Source: Enteropsectra breve
Taxonomy: Eukaryota > Microsporidia
Direction of reading: 5' to 3'
Length of the DNA stretch: 10,852 nt
NCBI GenBank assembly: GCA_024243835.1
Contig: JALPMN010000583.1
Location: forward strand, 1 to 10,852
Shown here: piece by piece, positions 6,008 through 10,852 of the stretch
Position numbering within the stretch: position 1 is the stretch's first letter
How the letters are laid out: every line of letters begins with the position of its first letter
Notes under the pieces: generated by a model
What the model saw: only the letters and a program-made list of their open reading frames with translations
Database searches by the model: none
What the model was told of the DNA's origin: nothing
Translations under genes and position numbers: made by a program

Positions 6008-6086
6008 TGTTTATAGAAAATGCAAAATAGGCTTTGAATTGAAACCTTTATTTTATAAATGTGTTCCAATTATTCTGAACACAACA
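6008..6086 (-). repeat. Possible 79-bp LTR of the gypsy relic
   Basis: On the - strand this stretch begins TGTTGTGTTC and ends ATAAACA, giving TGTT...AACA termini. It contains TATAAAATAAAGG and is followed directly by TGGTCAATTT (6007 downward), a TGG start like a primer-binding site. The integrase relic frame runs into it and stops inside it (6072-6070), as happens in the intact element on the right. It is a single copy with no partner to compare, so this remains tentative. Confidence 0.35.
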
Positions 6087-6857
6087 AACCCTCGCAAACT
6101 TTAAGTTGGGATATATATCTTCTGTACTTGATCTCATTATTTGTATAAACTTCATAAGTTTTAGAGTTTAATATATCTGTTATTTTTCCTTGTTCTTAGA
6201 AATGTTTGTCATCCTTATTTCTTTTCTGATGAGTACTCTTTGTCCTAAAGCGAGCTGTGGACTTTCGTTGTTTCCGAATTCTTGAATATATTTATTGATG
6301 TGTTAAAGAACACAATCTTTATTTTCTGACTTTAAAGCTTGTTCTGGTGACATACCAATTGCTCTATGTAGTGTGTTATTGTATTGTTTTGTAACTATGC
6401 CTAATTTTTGTCTTAATAGTCCTTTTGTTTTATTTAGAGCTTTTCTGAGAGTTTGAATCACTCTTTTAACTCTTCCTGTACCTTGATGATAATAGGGTGG
6501 CCTATAATATATTTCGATGTTGCTTTCGTTTAGCCATTGTGATATCTTTTGATTTAAGAATTCTTTTTTGTTGTATGCGATTATTTTTTTTATCGATAGT
6601 TGTGTTATAACCTTATTTAAGATTTGTATAACTTTATCTGATTCTTTACAGAACGTTGATTTAATATATATTTTGCGACTGAAATAGTCTATAGTAACTA
6701 TTACTTACTGATTTTGATATTCTATTAGGTCTATCCCTACTAATTCTCCTAGATCTGCTGTTTTAATATATTTTTTGCAATTAACAAACATATTATCTCT
6801 TTCTTGAGATTCTTTACATGTTTTTACAATTTGTTTTTATTGAGCTGTTGTGATATT
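6070..6857 (-). pseudogene. Ty3/gypsy integrase relic (C-terminal part of pol)
   Basis: Reading - strand from 6857: a zinc-finger remnant (QIVKTCKESQ), then LVGIDLIE with the first catalytic Asp at 6731-6729, VTIDYFSRKIY, KKIIAYNKKEF where the second Asp is Tyr (6575-6573), and YYHQGTGRVKRVIQTLRKAL where the Glu is Lys (6467-6465). YNNTLHRAIGMSPEQAL and a GPY/F-like tail (LALGQRVLIRKE, then ITDILNSKTYEVY after a frameshift in an A-run) complete it. In-frame stops lie just after EYQNQ and after NKDCVL, with another stop and a frameshift near the zinc finger. Two of three catalytic residues are gone. Upstream homology ends at the TA at 6858-6859, where a mariner-like element was inserted. Confidence 0.85.
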
Positions 6858-6859
6858 TA

Positions 6860-7048
6860 CAGGTATTCCCCTGATTTTGACACTGACCCACATATTTTTG
6901 ACAAAAAAAATATTCTTTTAAAAAACTTGTCAACCGTTAATATGGCAAACCAAAAACTAACTGATGAAGACAGAAAGCGTATCGTGGATGCATATATTAC
7001 AGGAGAAAGTGTCAAATCTGTAGACGAAAAACTTTTGTTAAATAAATT
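6860..7048 (+). mobile_element. Left end of a Tc1/mariner-like element, truncated by the Ty3/gypsy insertion
   Basis: A TA at 6858-6859 is followed by CAGGTATTCCCCTGATTTTG, a plausible mariner-type terminal repeat. An 82-bp leader later there is a small start of a transposase gene (ATG 6942). The left flank is gypsy integrase relic, so the TA marks an insertion boundary. The rest of the element should lie beyond the right LTR of the retrotransposon, outside the window. No opposite terminal repeat is available to confirm the end. Confidence 0.5.
6942..7048 (+). pseudogene. N-terminus of a DNA transposase (helix-turn-helix), cut by LTR insertion
   Basis: Thirty-five complete codons beginning MANQKLTDEDRKRIVDAY, a pattern (start, then D-x-R-x-R-I-V-x-A-Y, then G-x-S) typical of the first helix-turn-helix of Tc1/mariner-like and IS630-type transposases. 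The reading frame runs into the LTR at 7049 and terminates there at 7059-7061. The in-frame extension back to 6804 crosses the integrase relic and the proposed terminal repeat, so it is not part of the gene. The fragment lacks any catalytic domain. Assignment below superfamily level is not possible. Confidence 0.5.
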
Positions 7049-7158
7049 TGTTGTTATATAATAACATTCTTTAAAAATTTTACTAAAAATTTTATGATAA
7101 CGGATACCCATGCAGTATCATGATAACAGTCAATTAAATAATTCTTCTAAAGACAACA
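7049..7158 (+). repeat. 5' LTR of the Ty3/gypsy element (110 bp)
   Basis: Starts TGTTGTTATATAATAACA and ends AAAGACAACA. It holds a TATA-like stretch (7056-7063), two AAAAATTTTA units at about 7073-7094 and two ATGATAAC units. CCC at 7107-7109 directly precedes the first ATG of the polyprotein. 110 bp is very short for this superfamily. Confidence 0.94.
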
Positions 7159-10100
7159 TGGCGACAATTATTAAGTCAATAGGAGAATTCAGAGGCGAGA
7201 AGGGAGAGAATATAATCGATTGGATAGCGGGGATCGAGGCTATCGGGAAGCTGATGCATATAACAGACGAACAGATAGTTCGTGCAACGATATTAAACTT
7301 AAGAGGCGAGGCAAAGACGTGGAGTATAACATTAATCAAGACTATCAATAACCTTTCATGGGAGGAACTCAAAGATGGGCTTTTAAACCGATTTAGCAAT
7401 CACATCGAAGCTGATGAAACGCTTACGAGATTTCTAAATACATTCGAAGTCAAAGCTTATGAGGAACTAATACAACTACTAAAGGACGCTAAACTCATCA
7501 ATGCAACAAAAGGAATTAATGCAACTCATCTGATGCGACAAGTAATAGCAAGATCACCTGCGGGGATCAAATCAATTTTGATACAGACTGCTCAGAGTGG
7601 AGCAACCTGGGAAGACTTTCTAAAACAGGGGGAGGACGCCGCTTGGATGGCGTTTCCCGAGAAAATTACGGGCAGGATAACTGATGAGACCATGTACCAG
7701 AATGATACACGATGTAACGCAATTAAAAGAAACGCAGGCCCTGCAGCAAAGCGATTTTGTCACCTTCATGGCGAAGGGAACCACTCGACGAAGTTCTGCA
7801 AAGTAATTCAACAGTTAGAAAAAAAGGGTTGGAAAAGAGAAAGTTCCACCAACTCGATGAGAGCTGTCGAAGAAGAGGAAAACGAAGACATTAAAGACAT
7901 TAATAATTACTCCTTGTGCGTGAACGAGCTAAAAGCTCACTACAACCCATTTTTTGTTGATGCTTTTTTTAACGGGAAAACAATACCCGTTTTAATTGAC
8001 ACGGGTGCAGATATCTCTTTGATAAACGAAAGGTTCTTAGATGGTGATACGGAAATAATTAAAGAATATCAGGGTCGTCTAAGGTCAGCCTGCGGCGCCC
8101 CAATGGAAGTAAAAGGTAAGCTAGGAGAGTCGGACATAACCATCGGAGACAGTAACTGCAAATGGTCACCACTAGTAATTAAGAATCAACCAAGAGACTA
8201 TGCTATTATGGGCGTGGACAGCATTCTAAAAAATAAAGATATTATTTCAAGAAAAATACTAGATAAACTATACGCTAACCGACAAACAAATAAAGGGAAA
8301 CCTACAATAAACTTGATAAAACCAGATAACATCCTTGAAAACTACCAAGAAATATTCACTGATGCATTAAATAGCGATAATAAATGCACTATAACAAAGC
8401 ATGCAATACCAACGACCATAGACAGAACGATTACTCGTAGAAATATCCAAATACCAAAGCAGTGGGAAAAAGAACTCGACAAAGAAGTTAAAAAACTGTT
8501 AGAAAACAAAATCATAAGAGAGTCGCACAGTGGATATTCTTCACCAATTGTCCCAGTACGCAAAAAGTCCGGAGAAGTGAGAATGTGCATAGACTTCCGC
8601 GCACTAAATGAAATAACAATAAAGGACAACTACCCACTGCCCAGAATAGATGAACTCCTTGATGAATTGGGTAAAGCTATAATATTCACTATATTAGATG
8701 CAACTAACGGATATTACCAAATAGAAATAAATGAAGAAGATAAGATGAAAACTGCGTTTACTTGGAAAAATGGACTTTATGAATTCAACAGAATGCCGTT
8801 TGGGCTGTGCAATGCGCCAGCCACCTTCCAAAGAACGATGGACACTATATTCAGAGATATTAATGGCAAATTTGTTATACCTTATTTAGACGATATCATC
8901 ATATTTTCGAACTCAACAAAAGAACACGAAGAGCACTTAGAAGAAGTCCTTAAAAGACTTAAAAATGCGGGTATAGTACTAAACAGAAATAAATGCAAGA
9001 TTGGGAAAACAGAAATTAAGGTACTAGGAGTGATCATCAGCGAAGGACAGGTTAAGCCAGATTTAGAAAAGGTTGCTGCGTTAAACAATCATAAACAACC
9101 TCACACGATCAGAGAGTTAAGGGCGTTTTTAGGCCTAGTGAATTACTGCAGAGGTTTCATAAAAGACGTCGCACAGCTAACTGAACCTTTAAATAATCTG
9201 CTTAAGGGTGAATCAAAACGATCAGTAAAACAAATTATTTGGGACCAAGCGGCTCTCGAGGCTTTTAGGCTAACTAAACAAGCTATGAACTTAAATACAA
9301 TGCGTTATCAGCCTAATTTTGACAAGGAATTCATATTAACAACGGATGCTTCCGATGTAGCAATAGGAGCTATTCTAAGCCAGTTAGATGATAAGGGGAA
9401 CGAAAAGATTGTACACTATTATAGCATGATTTTAGACGAAACACAAAAAAGGTACAGTACAACAGACAAAGAACTGTTAGCAATAATAAAGAGTATGGAG
9501 AAATTCAGAAGATATCTAATAGGAAAGAAATTCAAACTAAAGACAGATCATAAGGCACTAATATATATACAAGAGGCCAAGAATCCGAGCTCGCGCTTAC
9601 TAAGAAGGAGCTTACGACTGCAAGAATTCGATTTCCAAATAGAGTACTTAAAAGGAGATGATAACGGTGCTGACACACTGAGTCGCAATGTAGATACAAA
9701 GCAAATTATACACCACTGCAATCACATCACGTTATCAGACACGAATAAAACAGAAATTCTAAAAGAATATCATCTAGCTGGAGCTCACTCGTCAGCTAGT
9801 AATATGGCATTTATGATTAAGGACAAATATAGCTGGCCCAACCTATTCAAAGATATAGATCATTATGTGGCGCAATGCGAGATATGCTTGAAATCAGGGA
9901 ACAAACTATCGAATACAAAAAACAGAATAATAAAAGCAAACGAGGTAAACGAAATGTGGGAAATCGATCTCATTGGGAGAATCCCGGGAAGAAACGGGTC
10001 AAACAAATTTATATTCGTAGCTAAAGACGTTTACTGCAAATGGATTGAAGCAAAAGTAGTGAATGAAAAATCAGCTGAGTCAATAAAGCAATGTATCCAA

Positions 10101-10754
10101 GACTTAATCATTAGGAAACATGGAATACCAAAAAAGATTTTAACAGACAACGGTTTGGAGTTTAAGAACAAAGAATGCCAAGAATTAGCACATCGTTATA
10201 AAATAGAATGGGCGTTCAACTCTCCAGATCATCACGAAACGGTAGGAGGAGTAGAAAGAGCAAACCAATCATTGTGGAGAAACATACAGAAACTGAGCCG
10301 ATATGGAATAGATAATTGGGAGACAACAATTCAAAGAGCACTGTGGGCAATGAACATCTCTCACTGCAGACCGATCGGAACATCACCATACATATTAAAA
10401 TTTATGAAACATCCAAGTCTAGAGATAGACGCTAAATTAAGTTGCAGTATGCCAATTATCAATGAATCAAAGGTTAAAAACAACCTCATGTCGCTCAGAA
10501 AACAATATGATCGCGAAATTGTAAGAGGGAAAAGGTACATCCCAAGGGACATCTCAATTGGGGAACACGTCCTCATATACAGGAAAGACATTAGTAATAA
10601 GATGAAAGAAAAATGGCACACAGGGTATATAGTAACCAAACATATTGGTGAAGATGCCTACGAAGTAAAGAATAATAATAGACAATATAGATTGAACAAG
10701 GAATATGTAAAACGAGATACAACAAGGATTGGTGGTAGGAGTGTTGTTATATAA
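7110..10754 (+). CDS. Ty3/gypsy Gag-Pol polyprotein, intact 1214 codons
   Basis: One frame encodes all proteins for retrotransposition. Gag-like helical region, residues about 30-130 (LRGEAKTWS, SWEELKDGLLNRF); zinc knuckle C217-H220-H225-C230; protease active site D297-T298-G299; reverse transcriptase about 440-640 with D530 and YLDD 592-595; RNase H with D746, E788, D813 and D855; integrase zinc finger H888, H893, C923, C926; integrase core D953, D1013, E1049 (DD35E); GPY/F-like tail about 1150-1200. No stop or frameshift separates Gag from Pol, so output must be controlled by another means such as processing or protein stability. The first ATG, inside the LTR, is preceded by CCC; a second in-frame ATG (7158, codon 17) spans the LTR end and primer site and is an alternative start. 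The stop (10752-10754) lies in the 3' LTR. Confidence 0.95.
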   Translation: MQYHDNSQLNNSSKDNMATIIKSIGEFRGEKGENIIDWIAGIEAIGKLMHITDEQIVRATILNLRGEAKTWSITLIKTINNLSWEELKDGLLNRFSNHIEADETLTRFLNTFEVKAYEELIQLLKDAKLINATKGINATHLMRQVIARSPAGIKSILIQTAQSGATWEDFLKQGEDAAWMAFPEKITGRITDETMYQNDTRCNAIKRNAGPAAKRFCHLHGEGNHSTKFCKVIQQLEKKGWKRESSTNSMRAVEEEENEDIKDINNYSLCVNELKAHYNPFFVDAFFNGKTIPVLIDTGADISLINERFLDGDTEIIKEYQGRLRSACGAPMEVKGKLGESDITIGDSNCKWSPLVIKNQPRDYAIMGVDSILKNKDIISRKILDKLYANRQTNKGKPTINLIKPDNILENYQEIFTDALNSDNKCTITKHAIPTTIDRTITRRNIQIPKQWEKELDKEVKKLLENKIIRESHSGYSSPIVPVRKKSGEVRMCIDFRALNEITIKDNYPLPRIDELLDELGKAIIFTILDATNGYYQIEINEEDKMKTAFTWKNGLYEFNRMPFGLCNAPATFQRTMDTIFRDINGKFVIPYLDDIIIFSNSTKEHEEHLEEVLKRLKNAGIVLNRNKCKIGKTEIKVLGVIISEGQVKPDLEKVAALNNHKQPHTIRELRAFLGLVNYCRGFIKDVAQLTEPLNNLLKGESKRSVKQIIWDQAALEAFRLTKQAMNLNTMRYQPNFDKEFILTTDASDVAIGAILSQLDDKGNEKIVHYYSMILDETQKRYSTTDKELLAIIKSMEKFRRYLIGKKFKLKTDHKALIYIQEAKNPSSRLLRRSLRLQEFDFQIEYLKGDDNGADTLSRNVDTKQIIHHCNHITLSDTNKTEILKEYHLAGAHSSASNMAFMIKDKYSWPNLFKDIDHYVAQCEICLKSGNKLSNTKNRIIKANEVNEMWEIDLIGRIPGRNGSNKFIFVAKDVYCKWIEAKVVNEKSAESIKQCIQDLIIRKHGIPKKILTDNGLEFKNKECQELAHRYKIEWAFNSPDHHETVGGVERANQSLWRNIQKLSRYGIDNWETTIQRALWAMNISHCRPIGTSPYILKFMKHPSLEIDAKLSCSMPIINESKVKNNLMSLRKQYDREIVRGKRYIPRDISIGEHVLIYRKDISNKMKEKWHTGYIVTKHIGEDAYEVKNNNRQYRLNKEYVKRDTTRIGGRSVVI
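7159..7176 (+). promoter_or_regulatory. Primer-binding site for minus-strand synthesis
   Basis: TGGCGACAATTATTAAGT begins immediately after the CA of the LTR. TGG pairs with the CCA tail of a tRNA, so the primer would be a tRNA ending GTCGCCA or a fragment of one. It lies inside the coding frame (codons 17-22). The tRNA cannot be named from the window; length of pairing is assumed. Confidence 0.65.
10731..10741 (+). promoter_or_regulatory. Polypurine tract candidate
   Basis: GGTGGTAGGAG abuts the 3' LTR and is the most purine-rich run there, though two T bases interrupt it. It encodes the last residues before the LTR (GGR). Position fits the plus-strand primer. Confidence 0.5.
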
Positions 10755-10851
10755 TAACATTCTTTAAAAATTTTACTAAAAATTTTATGATAACGGATAC
10801 CCATGCAGTATCATGATAACAGTCAATTAAATAATTCTTCTAAAGACAACA
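10742..10851 (+). repeat. 3' LTR of the Ty3/gypsy element (110 bp)
   Basis: Identical by eye to 7049-7158, TGTTG to CAACA. It contains the polyprotein stop codon at 10752-10754. One further base (A) remains in the window. Confidence 0.94.
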
Positions 10852-10852
10852 A

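Larger units (their letters stand above)
7049..10851 (+). mobile_element. Complete Ty3/gypsy LTR retrotransposon, 3803 bp, identical LTRs
   Basis: Two 110-bp direct repeats (7049-7158 and 10742-10851), identical by eye, with TGTTG...CAACA termini bracket 3583 bp holding a single Gag-Pol frame. TGG at 7159 directly follows the 5' LTR as a primer-binding site, and a purine-rich run precedes the 3' LTR. The element interrupts the mariner-like transposase start. The base after the 3' LTR (A, 10852) agrees with the first base of the five preceding the 5' LTR (AAATT, 7044-7048), but the target duplication cannot be read further. Order protease-RT-RNase H-integrase and the YLDD box place it in Ty3/gypsy (Metaviridae). 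No envelope-like gene is present. It looks recently inserted. Confidence 0.95.

Noticed and set aside
6804..6941. Upstream extension of the small transposase frame to ATG 6804
   Set aside because: It reads through integrase relic (antisense) and the proposed mariner terminal repeat; homology begins only at ATG 6942.
8342..8629. Minus-strand ORFs of 60-95 codons within the Ty3 polyprotein (e.g. 7130-7399, 8342-8629, 10361-10639)
   Set aside because: All lie antisense to a 1214-codon frame with full domain content; no motif or start signal of their own.
1..10852. Host protein-coding gene or defence-type gene cluster
   Set aside because: All recognisable coding sequence is transposon-derived; the remaining gaps are short and uninformative.

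Overview
This window is a eukaryotic, AT-rich, transposon-packed locus. I can support no host gene, tRNA or rRNA in it. Everything recognisable is a mobile element or the wreck of one, and most sit inside each other. The organism is not proven. A microsporidian is my best guess (about 0.55): the element mix is compatible with one (Merlin/ISXO2, PIF/Harbinger, pogo/Tigger, Tc1/mariner, Ty3/gypsy), genes run tail to tail with almost no spacing, and three start codons have CCC directly upstream, a motif described for microsporidian start sites. An arthropod or other invertebrate is the main alternative.

Left stack (1 to about 5500). The frame is a decayed PIF/Harbinger element whose left end lies outside the window. 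Its transposase reads on + (pieces at 1-109, 1902-2306 and 3377-3831). A Myb/SANT-like gene (5321-4834) and a small coiled-coil gene (4707-3828) read on -. The transposase and coiled-coil stop codons overlap at 3828-3831. Three elements have landed in it. A pogo/Tigger element (110-1899, TA target duplication) and a Merlin element (2307-3368, 8-bp duplication) both split the transposase gene without changing its frame. A 681-bp Merlin-type MITE (3927-4607, 8-bp duplication) splits the coiled-coil gene. The Merlin transposase is open and keeps its DDE residues; the Tigger and Harbinger transposases carry stops and frameshifts. Bases 5371-5503 are a palindrome-rich block that may be the Harbinger right end.

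Middle (about 5500-6858). Remains of Ty3/gypsy elements on -: an integrase (6857-6070), a possible 79-bp LTR (6086-6008) followed by a TGG primer-site-like start, then an aspartic protease (about 5935-5500). Catalytic residues are lost in both domains.

Right stack (6860-10852). The integrase relic is cut by the left end of a Tc1/mariner-like element (6860-7048). That element is cut after 36 codons by a complete Ty3/gypsy retrotransposon (7049-10851) with two identical 110-bp LTRs and one open Gag-Pol frame of 1214 codons. The frame starts inside the 5' LTR and stops inside the 3' LTR. It keeps all its protease, RT, RNase H and integrase catalytic residues and looks recently inserted.

The implied order is: old gypsy relics and Harbinger first, then Tigger and mariner, and finally Merlin and the intact gypsy element as the youngest. 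The MITE, with its perfect duplication, is probably also fairly young.
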